The notes: a model not told the origin generated them from the letters alone. A stretch of 64,000 bases of DNA from Gentiana macrophylla (GCA_026214975.1 JAOBSW010001074.1:1-64000), one strand, 5' to 3'; counted from the first letter of the stretch, positions 1 to 13,300 are shown. Translations and numbers: made by a program.

Positions 1-1148
1 CTAGATTCTGTCAAGCACTTCAAACCCGAGATTAAAGCAGCATCTGGTGAAGCACTGCACTTACGTGTACCAAGAACTTTTGGTAATTTTACTTATTTCC
101 TCATGTTTCTTATACATTTTTAAAACCGCTTTTGAGTTGCATAAAGGCTATAATTGGTATTTTACATTTACGGTCGTTGTAGGTCGGTTATCTCAGTATT
201 GTAAGATTCAAGGCTTTATGAAGTGCTATATTTGGGCATGCCCTCGGAGAAACACGATGATTACATCCTCTACTGCCATCCCTAGTCCCAGAAGATCCCG
301 AATACCGAGAAATTAAAGCAATGGTATAATGTCCTAACTTTCCTCTTTTACCCCTTTTATCTATTTCATGTATTACATATTTCTTGGGCATAAATAGACA
401 TGTTTTTAAAGAGTGTTAATTAATGACTTGATTCGTAGTTGCTTCTGTAAAAAATATACAGTCCAATGTTGTCAAAATGGAGCATATTTGATAGTTTATA
501 TAAATGTGTGTGTGTGTATGTATATATATATATGCTGCATTTTGCAAATTTTAAGTAGGCTTTTGTTCATATGCAGGTACAAGACAATGCTGAAAAAATG
601 CCAGAATGAGGGCATTGTATGCGAGATGTTACGAATATACACTAACAATTTTTCACTCGAGATGACGAGTGCACAAAGGTGATAACGGCTGCTCGGTTGC
701 CATATTTTGATGGGGACTTTTGGTCAAGGGCCGCTGAAAGTTATGTCACGGAGTTTGAAAATCCGAAATCAAGAAAACCTGACAAAAATGAAGAGAAGTG
801 CTAAGACTATGGGGTATTTTGAGATTACCGATGATAACGAGAAGGATATCATAGTTATGCATAAGGTAATTAATTCTTGCTCACATGTAGATATATCAAT
901 TTTTTAGATTTTGCATGTAGATATGCAGTTCATTTTGCTTTAGATTTCTAGGAATTCAGAGCCTAAAATGAATGGAAAAGAAATGATTTACTTCCTCTAT
1001 TCCGCTATAATATGGGTTCGGATACCTTGTAGTTTAGGTTGCAGAGATACGAATACGCAGATATGTAGGTACTGGATTTTTTGAAAAAATACAGGATACA
1101 GGCATGTAGGGCATATGTGTAATATAGAAAACATAGGGACCTATCGGA

Positions 1149-1196
<48 letters not shown>
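1149..1196. repeat. (AT)n microsatellite
   Basis: An uninterrupted run of about 24 AT dinucleotides inside an intron of the HAC-like remnant. The surrounding intron (869-1466) shows nothing else recognisable. Confidence 0.95.
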
Positions 1197-1200
<4 letters not shown>

Positions 1201-1911
1201 TATATCCGGTGCGTATATGTATGGGATGCTCATCGGATACAAGTCATGCTACCAAATAGAGAATTATCTGTATGTCTTATATATATATAAGGCTACCACT
1301 TTATGAAGTTGGAGATTTCTAGGATATAGCATTCTGATTTATATCCTTTTTTTTTTTTTCCAGCTTAAATTCTCAAGAGCTTCTTAATTGCTGCCACTTT
1401 TTCCTTAATCTAGCTACCACTCATTTATTATTAATAAATTCTGATATATTTTTTTAATTCCTACAGTTGGGCTCGAAAATCGCAACTCAGAAAGAAAACT
1501 TCATTGTTGTCAACCTGATGAATAATAGTACACCTACTGTTGATACTGGAAGAAGAGATGCAAGATTAGAGAATGAACTTTTCAAGAGCAGGGATTTTTT
1601 TCTGACTTTCTGTCAGTTAAAACACTACCAATTCGATACCCTACGCCGCGCTAAACATTCTACAATGATGATTTTGAATCATCTCAAAGCTGAGTGTGGA
1701 TTCAAGGTTCCTAACCAACTTCAGGTACATATCTTGACTCGACTCGGCTTAAATCAGTCGCAACTGGACACAAATATATATTATTAATCGAACGATATTC
1801 CTACTATATAATTAATGCACGAATCGGCTAGCAAGCAAGTTCAAACTACTTGTTATCTCAATTTTATTGCTTTTGGAGTTATTATTTATACTAATTATTG
1901 TTTTTGTTTAG

Positions 1912-2275
1912 GTTGTAAATAAAGACCTCCCCAGAGCACTCGAACCACCCGCACCCGAACCACCCTCGATCTCTAAGGTATTTCTCCTTCTACTTATCAT
2001 CTGAATCAAGCTATTCGGTTATTTGAGATTCTCAATATAACGGAAAATTTTAAAATACAATCGTTGTACCAAAAATATACCAAGTGACATGCATATGTAT
2101 ATTAGGGAAATTTTTCGTACAACGATTGTATTTTAAAAAAAAGAATCGAACTCTTGACCTCTAGGGCATATTCTCAAACTGCTTGTCTCAATTTTATTGT
2201 TTTGTTGTAAACAAAAACCTCCTCAGAGTACTCGAACCACCCGCACTCAAACTCAAACCACCCTCGATCTCCAAG
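1912..2275 (+). repeat. Tandemly duplicated small exon plus intron in the HAC-like remnant
   Basis: The proline-rich exon VVNKDLPRALEPPAPEPPSISK, followed by its GT donor at 1978, is repeated about 290 bp later (about 2207-2275) as a diverged copy with the same donor context. The flanking intron bases (a run beginning CTACTTATCATC) are also shared, so exon and intron were copied together. Homology runs to about 2340. Confidence 0.7.
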
Positions 2276-2569
2276 GTATTCTCTTCGTCTACTTATCATC
2301 CAAGTCAAGCTGTTCGGTTATAATATATATGAGATTCTCAATATAACAGAAAAGTATACCAAGTGACATTCATTATATGTCATTTCATTTTTAGTCTCTT
2401 TTACATGTATACATCAGTGGAAAAAGAGACTGAAAATGGAAGTGTATGATAATGTTATTCGGTATACAACCTTGTTATACGAATTGTTGTCTTATACAAT
2501 CTCTCCGATTTATTGTTATATATATTCATGCATGATCATAATTCATAAATATATATTGTTAATTTTCAG

Positions 2570-2786
2570 GCTAAGAATGAAACGCTGGTTCATGCATCAA
2601 GATGTTCATTAAGCAACAACAGCTGTACAAATATTCTATGCCCTCAGTTAAAAGAGCTGTTTAGCCATGGAAACACATGTGTCAAAAAGTGTGTTGGTGG
2701 TTGCAAATCATGTGAGGATTTATGGATGCTGCTCCTAGGGCACTGTAGGATATGCAATGATGTCAGCTGTCTTGTTCCATGTTGCA
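2570..2786 (+). pseudogene. TAZ zinc-finger exon of the HAC-like remnant
   Basis: An open exon between an AG acceptor (ttttcag) and a GTAAGT donor. It reads with the Cys and His ligands of a TAZ domain in the right order: HASRC, SCTNILC, HGNTC, CVGGCKSC, HCRIC and CLVPCC. In CBP/p300 proteins this fold binds activator peptides and four-helix partners. It joins in frame to the last exon at 3601 (CCK then VMKNELL). Unlike the HAT pieces it shows no frame damage. Confidence 0.8.
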
Positions 2787-3659
2787 AGTAAGTTTTAACC
2801 TCTATTTTTTTTTTTTTTGGTTGAAGTTCTTATATATTGGTATAGTGAAATGTTTGATTCTCTTGTTGCCGTTTATGTTTTCAAAAAAGAAGAAGATAGT
2901 TTCACGATAAAATGATCACGTCAATCATGAGAGCAATGCTGGTCACACGTGATGATGAATGGTGTATACGTGTGTTAGTGATCATTTGTGTTTTGAAAGT
3001 GATAGTTTACGATAAAATGATGATCACGTCAAAGTCAAACATAAGAGTAATGCTAAGGACACTAAATCTTTCAGAATACAACGGGACACGACATTCCTCT
3101 GCACCTTCGATTATCATGGTCTCACGTACATCATGATCGATAGATCCTACATCGCGATCAATAGATCACAGATGACGCAAGTTGTGTCACCGTTCATGTC
3201 GAAAGGTTGTGCTCAGATCATCGCTTCTAATGCCAGGCACGCGTCATTATTAATGGTGTAAAAAGTGTGTTGTGGTTGTATATTATGACCGTCATATTTT
3301 TGAAAAAGCTAGCTAGTTTCACGAGAAAATGATCACGTCAAACATCAGAGTAATGCTAGAGCGGTCACACGCCGGTGACGCCACGTGAAAAGTGTCGTTG
3401 TGGCAATAGTATTTCCATACGTTTTGTCGCATGCACGAAAAACACGTATACTACGCGATAATTAAATTGAATGGACGTGATACTTCCGCTACATCTTGCA
3501 CTATACGGTTTTCGTCGATCATGATGGAATCCATGTCTATTATTTTATTTTACCGTATCTATCGTAAATGTTATTATTTACATGCATTCTCATGATTTCA
3601 GGGTTATGAAGAATGAGCTTTTACAACAAAAAAAGAGAGAGACACAAGTGATATGGTGA

Positions 3660-4674
3660 ATTGACAGAAATAGACATCAGGCAACAATTCAGATATAGGA
3701 AGCAAAAGGGGTTGAAGAAATAACCCCACCCCCACCGGCACCACCCACATGAATGGCATGAGTGCATTATTTCAGCATCATGCATGCATATACCTTATTT
3801 TTTCTCTCTCTCTCTCTATATTATTTGTACACATTTAGCTATTCAAATTAAAGTGTATGTAACATTCAGGATAAGGCGTCTTTATTAAGACCATATCAAA
3901 AACGGATGTGTGGTTAGTTAAAGACGCCTTAAAATAGTGTTTCATAGCTTAAATAGACAGGATTAAAAGGATGAATGGTACAATATGTAAACATATCAAT
4001 TTTTCCCTTTTATATATGAAAGCATTTTTTTTTAATGTTAATTGTGGTACTCATCTCTTGTTTCTAAAGTTTTCTCTTTTCATAGTAATTTATTTATTTG
4101 ATGAGAATAATCAATATTAATTTCATGCACTAGATGTATTCTGATTTCTCTATTTCTACATTTGTGGAATGAGGGTATTTATTTGCACCATCGTGTTTCT
4201 ATTGATACACCACACTAGCGTCATACCACATCAAAACGACTTTCAAAAAGTCGATTATTGATTTAAAAATCCACTTTTTGAAGGTCAATTGTGAACCGGT
4301 GGAATCGAAAAGTCGATTATTGACTCAAGAATTGACCTTTTGAAGGTTGATTACATGTATTTAGTGTGGTGCTCCTGTAGAATCCGTATGGTGTAAATAA
4401 TCACCCCCATGTAAAATAGAAAAAAATGAATGAATATGATGCATTCATTTTGTACCGCCTTTCGAGTTTATAATACTATTTTATTTTTCAATCTAGAAGA
4501 TCAAATATAATGCTCTAGTGCAATATTATATATTTTGAATGTCGCCTTCAAGTGGTGCATAGCTCAGTGATAAATAGTAACACGGTCTTACCTTAGGATA
4601 CGAGAGTTTGATACATTATATATATCAACTTCTCTTGATTTTTATAAACTGAACCTTTGAGATATAATATCGAT
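3660..4674. other. Intergenic region with foldback repeat and SINE-like box
   Basis: No coding feature seen. It holds a foldback sequence (4208-4371). At about 4556-4620 is a tRNA-like stretch with an A-box-like ATAGCTCAGTGATAAATAG and a weak B-box-like GAGAGTTTGATAC, perhaps a SINE relic. The rest is AT-rich sequence. Confidence 0.5.
4208..4371. repeat. Foldback repeat with CACCACACT/AGTGTGGTG ends
   Basis: Perfect 9-bp inverted termini enclose several copies, in both orientations, of an AAAAGTCGATTATTGA-like word. A shorter relative with the same ends lies at 23062-23169. It looks like a small MITE-type element. No clear target duplication was found. Confidence 0.5.
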
Positions 4675-5753
4675 CAGGGCCGGTCCTGACATTTTTTGGG
4701 CCTAAGGCCGGTCCGGCCCTTTTGTATGTCTAACCTTTGGGCCTTTACCGGTTCGATTTATCAATTCAAATAGAATAAAAATTTATCACATTATATTAGG
4801 TTGGATCAAATTGGATCTAGACGATTTTTTTTCCTTTTAGTGAAACATGCAATGTTGGCCCCGGTACCAGGGCGGCCTCGATTTTATTGGGTTTAAGCAC
4901 AAAGTCAGAATTCGTCTTTTAGTTAAATTGTTTTTTTAAAACATACTTATTGTTAGATATTTTTTCATAAATAAATATTTTGGTTATCGTTTGCGTGCAT
5001 CAATTCATGAAGGATATGCATTTTAAGATACATGCATTTTGAATCGATATGTCTTACCTGCTTTCGTGTAAGGGTTGCACGCTTTCATCCGTTAACGATG
5101 ACAACCTCTGCTTTCGTGCAGAAGTCACTCTATTCGTTTATAGAGTGACTTGCAACCTATAAAAAGCGATAAGTATGCAGACGAAAATTCATAAGTTTGA
5201 CAACATCATCGAAGGCATGAGTGTCGCCGGGTTTTATTCAAACAATCATTTGTTTGAATTAAACACCCCTATTAATATCACAAAGAGATTTTCATTTGAT
5301 CCTTAAGTAACAAATTGTGTAGAGACGAAATATCTCTTGCAGAGAGACAACGTTATTAACGTCTTGGAGTTTATAATTCTCGGTCAAATCCTAAGACTAC
5401 ATTTTTCCAACACTTATCGCGTTTTTAACATCCGTAAATGTAAAAAATTAATAAAACTTGTTTGTATGTCTATTTTTTTTGGGTCAAGTAAATTTTTTTA
5501 TTGGGGCATTTATCAATTAGAGTAAAAAAAAATTTGGGACTTTATCAAAAAAGAAAATTAACATATTATATTAGGTTGGATATTATTAAATCTACACTAA
5601 ATTTTTTTTTAGTGAAAGCATGTATGCAGATTACGTATCCGACATCGTTGAGCTTAAGACTCAGTCTCACGGGCCTTAGTTTAGGAGTCGGCCTGCGTCT
5701 GAGATTGAGGCTGAGTTCGTCGTCTCATTCTCCTCACTATAGGGCCGGCCCTG
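4675..5753. mobile_element. Non-autonomous hAT-type DNA transposon
   Basis: Terminal inverted repeats CAGGGCCGGTCCTG (left) and, as the complement of the right end, CAGGGCCGGCCCT. They are flanked by a perfect 8-bp direct duplication ATATCGAT (4667-4674 and 5754-5761), the hAT hallmark. No transposase ORF. Two internal stretches (about 4786-4853 and 5564-5624) share an ATTATATTAGGTTGGAT block followed by TTTTAGTGAAA, which suggests internal duplication or self-nesting. Confidence 0.8.
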
Positions 5754-5761
5754 ATATCGAT

Positions 5762-7324
5762 TTACACAACCCACCAAACTTTAGGGACGAGGCAGTGGTA
5801 TTTGAGTTTGGGGGCTCAACCATTTTTATATTTTGAATGCTAAAGTGAAATTGGTACAAAGATATTTAAATTCAATGTCAAGTACATCAGTACATGCATG
5901 CATGTAATTAATGTACTCTAGGCAAATGGTGGGACTTATACATTTAAGTTTTTTAAAAGGCAATTATACTTGGATGGTAACTCAAGTATACTTGGTCAGA
6001 CCTTCCCCGCGACCGAGTAAGAGTCAGAAACTACATATACGATTCATGTTGAACTCCGAATTAGTCGTGTCTGTTGATCTTCGATACCGAAGACTTTAAG
6101 CAAAAAGTTAATGATCAACTCATTTATGATGTATAATTGAATAAAGGAGGAACATACAATATTCATGCATTACTTATATCATAACAACTGATGTGATAGT
6201 AAGATTCGCGTTTCATTTACTTCAAAAAGTAAATATAGAATGAGGTGAAATTTTAGGGTGGTCCAGGTGTAAGATTTGGACCACCAAGTCAGCACTTTCA
6301 AAGGAATACATTGGTGGAAATTTTTTTACAGATAGGGTCCATTTTAAAATGTTGGATTCTATTGGTTTTAGTCATGCCAACCAAGGATTTGCACTGAAGT
6401 CCATCATAAAATTTGTGTAGAATGAGTGTCATTGTCACATCAACGGTTTTGATGCATTTTATGTAGATAAGTTCTGGCCGCATCATTTCTGACTCAAAAA
6501 AGTTTATTCGCACAATAAGACAATCATTTGTATCATCTCCGATAGACACCATGCAACCGGTTGAGCATATTCTGTGATTTTGTCACATGTGGTATGTCTA
6601 CGTGAACTTTTTGTGTGCCAGATATCCATATTCATCTAATTGACCAGGAAAGAAATCAACCACACATTTGAATTCTGTTTAAAAATAAAATGCCTCTACG
6701 ATTTCTTGGCGTGCCAAGACTCCGATATGGCGGAGTGCGGCCAATAACTTCCCACGTTCTACCCGTTGCACCCCACGTAACAGTACATCATACAATTTTC
6801 AAAGAATCAACATTATGAAAGTCGACTCTAAAGTCAGGATCGACTCTACAAAAATTCGATTTTTGACTTTAGAATCGATATATTTACAAGATCGATTTTA
6901 CTCTGATTCATAGATAGTATGATATATTAATGGAATCATTGTGGTACAAATAAATACCGAAACGTGAGGGTGCCAACCAAAAACCACCCATTCAAACAAG
7001 CATGTACCTATTCAAACATCTCTCGAAGTAACCTCTCGAGAAACGTTGCTTTCGAGCCCCACAATTGTTTGATCTTCGTTTTGTTATGACGATATTTATG
7101 TGATCGATGCGATAACGAAACTATAATAAAAGATAAATTTATTAAAATGTCAAACTAGTAGCTTCCTAAACGTACGGTTTCTGTACAATTCTTTAGTAGT
7201 ATTTTTATTTTATTGTTTGAGAATTGTGTAATTTTTTATTATTGAGTATTAAAGTGATCCACCAATTTGTACATTTTATATTCCATATCAATTATTAGAC
7301 ACAGTAGACTTACAAATAAGACCC
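5762..7324. other. Intergenic region upstream of CYB561
   Basis: No supported gene. Short ORFs here lack recognisable motifs. About 6815-6905 carries palindromic GTCGA/TCGAT words resembling those in the foldback repeats at 4208 and 23062. The last few hundred bases presumably include the CYB561 promoter. No core element could be placed with confidence. Confidence 0.4.
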
Positions 7325-7329
7325 ATGTT

Positions 7330-7358
7330 CTCCTCCTCCTCCTCCTCCTCCTCCTCCT
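7330..7358 (+). repeat. (TCC)n microsatellite in the CYB561 5' leader
   Basis: About nine TCC units end four bases before the CYB561 ATG. An upstream ATG at 7325 runs through the repeat in another frame and overlaps the main start, so repeat length could affect an overlapping upstream ORF if transcription begins upstream of it. Confidence 0.85.
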
Positions 7359-7361
7359 TAA

Positions 7362-10300
7362 ATGGCCGCGCCACCGCCGGTAGTACGATTTCCGATCTAC
7401 GCAGCGGTGAGAATACTCGGTATTGCAGTTGCAGCTGCTGTATTGACGTGGATAATGCATTATCGAGGAGGATTAGCTCTTATCTCCGACAACAAAGACC
7501 TCATCTGCAATGTAAGTTCATTTTCCTCGACTCCAGCTTTTTTTCGTACTTTTTTTGCTTCGGATTACAGAATAGGAAGTTTCAATTGAACTAAATCGTT
7601 GAATAAATGTTGTTTTATGTGAAAATTAAAGTTGATGCAGTTCTAGCCAGCTCGAGTGTTCTAATAACAACGGCGGAAGTTCGTACTTTTCCATACTCTT
7701 GCATTTTGCTTCAGATTCTTCAATTGGAAGTTTTGTGTTGAATCGAATCGTTGAGTAAATGTTATGTATGTTTACAATTAAAGATATTAATTGATGCAAT
7801 TCTAGCTAGCTCGAGTGTTCTGAAAACAATGGCTGAAAACAACTGGTTTCTTCATCGATTCCGATTTTCGATTTTTCAGTTGACTGAACTGAAACTCGAG
7901 TAAATCAGATCGAGCTCCAAAAAAAAGCTTGAGATATAAGATATTTTGCTTGGTTAATCTTCAGTGCAGCTTATTTGTTAACGAGTTGCTGGTTAATTGA
8001 TTCATTTGCTTGTCAATTTTGGGAAGTTGAGTCGCCGTCGTCCATGGTGAACGGTGAACGAGCTTATGATCGTCCATGGTGACGGCGGCGGTGGTGTCGG
8101 TGGCAGCTAGATTGTGGGGTAGGGGTGGTTGAGTGGGGTTGGGGGACTGGGGTGGGGGTTGAGTGGGGATGGGGGACTGGGGTGGTAGGTAGGTTGATAA
8201 TGACATTTCAAGTAGCAATTCGTTTTTGGCACACCTTTTTTACTATTCACATCTATTTTTTAATTATTTTTTCTGATGAATAAAACGTCAGTGTCACTGT
8301 TGTTGTTATTGAAAACCAACACCGACGTTGCTATTTAAAAACGAAATTCATTGCAGCGGTGTTGTTTTAGTTGTGCCATGACACTTTATAACGTGAAATG
8401 TGGTCGCCATCGACGTTCGTTTTTTTAACACAATCGACGTTGGTTTCAATAATAATAACAACTGATTACATTGACGTTCGCTCATTAAAAAACAATAGTA
8501 ACACAAAGTAATTTTTTATGGTAATGGAAATAATAGGATGTCGGTAGTAAAAAATTAGTGTGCGAATTGAAAACCCTTCGTGTGGGTCAGTGGGTTGTAA
8601 AGATTCGGTAAATACAAAAGTGGAAAAGAAGTCTGTATTATTATAGTAGTATTACTTTCTTCTTAATTTATCTTATAACTTTTCAGATATATTAATAATT
8701 CAGTAAATGATCTACTTTTAAGTATAAACTACATATATTGCCTTGCGTGCTTTCTTCAATCAATATTGACAAGAAAATAGAAAGAGATATAAAATACTCC
8801 TAATTAATGGCAACGATGTGCATTTTTAGTATTACTTTAAAAAATATAAAAGTCTGGACATAACTTATGACCTATAGTATACACCTATTTTGAATTCTTA
8901 TCTCTCCTAAAAGCTTAATTGATGGGAAAATAAATAATTAACGTTTTAAATATATATCAACAAATTTTACGATTCTCGACATGTAAATCAGAAATTTGTC
9001 ATAATGTTTGTGATATTAATACATGTGGCCTTTCAAAAATCGATTATATGGTCTATATTCGAATTTTGATAAAAATGATTATCACAACCATTTGTTTTAT
9101 GAATGTTGAGAATAGACTTTTAAAGTATGAAATGTGTGTTGTGTGATGATGCATGGGTATAGCCAAGGTAGTTTTAGTGGGTCTGGCGGATGTTTGGCAA
9201 GTGGAGCCTGGATGATCTTCATGAGGCCTCTGCTATGTTTGCGAGCCTCGATTTACCTCGCAAAGAGTTAGGAAACAGAAATGAGGGCATGTGAAAGAGA
9301 TGCACCATCTCCTACGTGCACTCGTTAGAGGAATCAAGTTGCCATATTTCACGATGTGAGGGGTGAAGATTTAGTACATATAACCCGTGTGTGGTGGCAT
9401 GTAGAGTGATCTTGTAGTTTGTTTATTGGAAGTAATGGTGCTATTTTAAGATCGGAAGCAACAAAGATCAAAACAACAAAGAACACAACAATTGTAGCAT
9501 ACAACAAAGAAACAATAGATTAGTGTCTCGGTGACATTTAGTCGAACACCTTTAACTTAAGTCGGTTGAAGGTTGTTACAAGTTGTTGGAGTAGCTTGTA
9601 ATCGCCATCTAGTATAGCTAGCGTGAGGAAACACTTATATATATCTACACAATGTATTTTGAAAAATTAATTCGAGTAAAAATGAAAAGATTCATCTTCT
9701 TCTTCTTTTGAATGTTTACTTCCGCTTTTCTCGTTTTTCAATTTTGCTTTGATGTTCATCAAGTTACGTGATTAGAACTTGAATTTCCACATGGTATCGA
9801 GAGTTTACCAAAGGCTTTCATTGCGTTTTCTCGATTTACGAAGCTTTGTAGCTTTCAGGCTTTAATCTTTGTAGTTTTCCGCATTATCTTGAGTTGCATT
9901 TCTGGAAGTAATTCTTGAAGAAATGGCTCAGAATCAACAAATTTTGCCAGGAAGTCCGTTTTACATTCATCCGAGTGAAAATCCTTCATTGATCTTGGTT
10001 CAACCGCAGTTAAACAACAAGAATTGGCATCCATGGAGCTGGTCAATGAAGAGTCAGCTCATTACGAAGAACAAAATTGGATTCATAGATGGATCAATCG
10101 AAAAACCACCTGCAGATTCTCCTGACTTTCAGGTATGGCAGCAGTGTAATGCATTTGTTACTGGATGGATTGTCAATTCGGTTATGCCTTCAATAGCACA
10201 AAGTATTATGTATAAACCTAGTGCTAGGATTATTTGGTTGGATCTTGAATCAAGGTTTTCAAGATTGGATGTGTTTAGAGTATCAGATTTGCTAGAAGAA

Positions 10301-13300
10301 GTCCATACTGTCAAACAGGGAACTTTGGATGTGACTAGTTATTTCACCAAAGTAAAGACTCTTTGGGATGAAATAGATCTTATGAGGCCTACACTTACTT
10401 GTAAATGTGAACCTAGATGCACTTGTGATGTGCTTAAGGTGTTTGCAGGTTATGCTGAAACAGAAAAAGTAGTTAGGTTCTTGAAAGGATTGAATCATGA
10501 GTATTCTCAAGTTATGACACAGCACAATTAATGCATCCTGCGTGCTCGATCTTAACACTTGTGTTTGCTATGGCATTAAAGCTTGAGGCACAAAAAGAGT
10601 ATGAGGCAAAGACAGATGTCTCATCGATACTTTACAACAGATCTTTTAATACCACTGCAGGTCCTCCACAACCAGGGCATGGAAATTTTAATAAGAATGG
10701 TAATCCTGGAGGTGGAAACAGTGTGCCATACAACAATGTTTATAAGAAGAATAATCAGGACAAGAAGAAGATGCAGTGTACTTTTTGTGGTCTCATTGGT
10801 CATACTGTTGATAAATGTTACAAAAAACATGGTTACCCTCCTGGTTTTAAACCAAGAAGCAGGGTTAATATGGTGGAAACTGGTGATGAAGGTTTTGTCA
10901 ATGAAGAAACTTCTGGTACAGATGGTACACAAGATCCCGAGTCATTCACTTTGAACAAAGTCTGATGACAAGAATCGTGAAGTTTGTTGGATTCACAGAG
11001 ATCGATGGTTTTACACATATGGCTAATCAAGCTACAAAGTGCTCTGAAGAAATTTTGCACTACAGCAGACACATCAAGTCTGCCTAACTCTTCTATTGAA
11101 TGGGTCATAGATAGTAAAACACAGATCATATAGTTAATGACTGGATTTGTTAGTTAATCCCAAGCTCATTAACATATACGCTTGGTAGGTTGCCTAATGG
11201 TTCCATCATCAAAGTTTCACATCTGAGACAAGTGCATATAAATTCTCGGTTTAGTCCTATATAATGTTCTATGCATTCTCGATTTTAGGTTTAATTTGAT
11301 ATCATTAGCTAGACTTACTACTGATCCTCGCTTTGTCTATAGTTTTCATGCTTAACAAGTGTTTGATACAGACAAGAAAGTGGGAATCTGATTGGATCGC
11401 CTAGTAAAAACAAGGGTTGTACATTCTAGATGCTATCTCGCTTCAACTTTGTCATCAAGCCTAAAGTTTTATTTATTATTAGTAAAATTTTCGATGAACA
11501 AGCTGTGGCATTATAGATCAGGGCATCTTTCTCATAAGAGATTAGTAGATTTACATTTGAATAATGGTGCTCTTCCGCATACATGATGCTTGTCACATTT
11601 GCCATATGGCTAAACATAAGAGAAGTTCTTTTCCTTTGAGTTCTAGTTCTGTTAATGGTATCTTTGATTTGGTTCATGCTGATATATGGGGACCATATAA
11701 TAAACAAACTACAGTACATAATCAGGCTTACTTTCTTACTATTGTTGATGATTTCTCAAGGTTTACATGGATATTCTTGATGAAATGTAAATCTGAGGCA
11801 AGGGAACTTATTAAATCATTTTTCCAGTATGCATATGTTCAGTTTAATAAGCATATCAAAGTATTAAGAACTGACAATGGTCATGAATTCAATATCCCTG
11901 AATTTTATAAAGAAGAGGGAGCTATTCATCAAACATCTTGTGTAGACACTCCTCAACAAAATGGAATAGTAGAGAGAAAGCACCAACATATCATGAATGT
12001 AGCTAGATCTTTGAAATTTCAGTCTAATCTGCCACTGAAATATTGGGGCTATTGTGTAACACATGCTGTCAACTTGATTAACATAACACCTTCTCCAATA
12101 TTACACAACAAAACACCTTTTCAGTTGTTATATGATAAGATGCCTGTGTATGATGATTTGAAAGTGTTTGGTTGCCTTGTATATGCCTCAACTGCTGCAC
12201 ATAATAGGCCTAAGTTTGAACCTAGAGCTAGAGAATGCATATACATTGGCATTCCTCAGTATACAAAAGGGCATATTTTGCTAGATAAGTCCACTAGAGA
12301 CATTTTTGTATCTAGGGATGTCAAATTCTATGAAACACAATTTCCTTTACATATTACAGACACAGGTTCTTCCACAGAGGCTGTTCCATTACCAGTACCA
12401 TATTTTGATGGTACAGAAGATTCCACTTTTAATATGGATCTCGCCGCATGATAATAGATCCAGTTCTACACAACATCAAAGCAGAAGAACAGATGCCTCC
12501 TATACCTCCAACTGCTAGAGATCAACTAGAATCGAGACAAAGAACCTTCTTATCTCGGAACAATATGTTTGCCCTACAAAGAGATCACCACATTTGATCA
12601 ACAATGTGATCAACTATGACTCTATCACCAATGGATACAAGAGTTTTATTTGTATGTCGACACTTTGACAGAGCCAAAGACATACAATCAAGGCTATTAA
12701 ACATGATCATTGGAAGGAAGCAATGCAAAAGGAGTTAGATGCACTACAAGCAACACATACTTGGGAAGTGGTTACTCTTCCTCCGGTAAAAAGACCATAG
12801 GCTCTAAGTGGGTATACAAAATTAAATATCATCTTTGATGGCTCCATAGAAAGGTATAAGGCAAGATTAGTGGCAAAGGGATACACACAGACTTATGGCA
12901 TAGATTATGAAGAGACATTCTCTCCTGTTGCAAAAGTCACAACAATCAGAACTTTATTGGCCCTAGCTGCATCAAAAAACTGGCACATCCATCAAATGGA
13001 TGTGAACAATGCTTTTCTCCATGGAGAATTGGATGAAGAAGTGTATATGGAATTACCATTAGGTTTCAAGACAGACAAGCCTAATCAAGTATGCAGATTG
13101 ATAAAATCCTTGTATGGTCTCAAACAAGCTAGCAGGCAGTGGAACACAAAATTAACTACTGCTTTAACAGAGATAGGGTTTATGCAGTCTCAACATGATC
13201 ATAGTCTTTTCACTAGAGGACCAGGAGATACTTTAGTAGCTCTATTGGTGTATGTAGATGATATTATAGCTACAAGTGCATCACTGGATCCTATAACTGA

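Larger units (their letters stand above)
1..3659 (+). pseudogene. HAC: HAC-like (p300/CBP-type) histone acetyltransferase remnant, 3' part
   Basis: Homologous to the C-terminal half of plant HAC acetyltransferases, which acetylate histones in the nucleus as transcription co-activators. Recognisable pieces, in order: a KAT11 start (DSVKHFKPEIK, about 5-45), KCYIWACP (221-243), DYILYCHP (257-280), a block at 575-868 with RLPYFDGDFW (about 691-720), an exon at 1467-1724 with HYQFDTLRRAKHS, a short exon at 1912-1977, a TAZ exon at 2570-2786 with Cys/His spaced as in TAZ2, and a final exon at 3601-3659 ending in TGA. The HAT part has at least four frame changes (near 45, 245, 662 and 800) and an in-frame TAG after YCHP, so it cannot encode a normal HAT domain. 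The ZZ zinc fingers expected between HAT and TAZ are missing. The 5' part lies off the window. Most exons keep GT-AG borders. A diverged HAC-like paralogue with poor consensus sequence is possible but less likely. Confidence 0.8.

Noticed and set aside
7239..7460. Arginine-rich minus-strand ORF
   Set aside because: The RRR run is the antisense of the TCC repeat; the ORF overlaps CYB561 exon 1.
7961..8218. Proline-rich minus-strand ORF of 85 codons
   Set aside because: It is the complement of the G-rich minisatellite. It has no family motif and depends on repeat composition.
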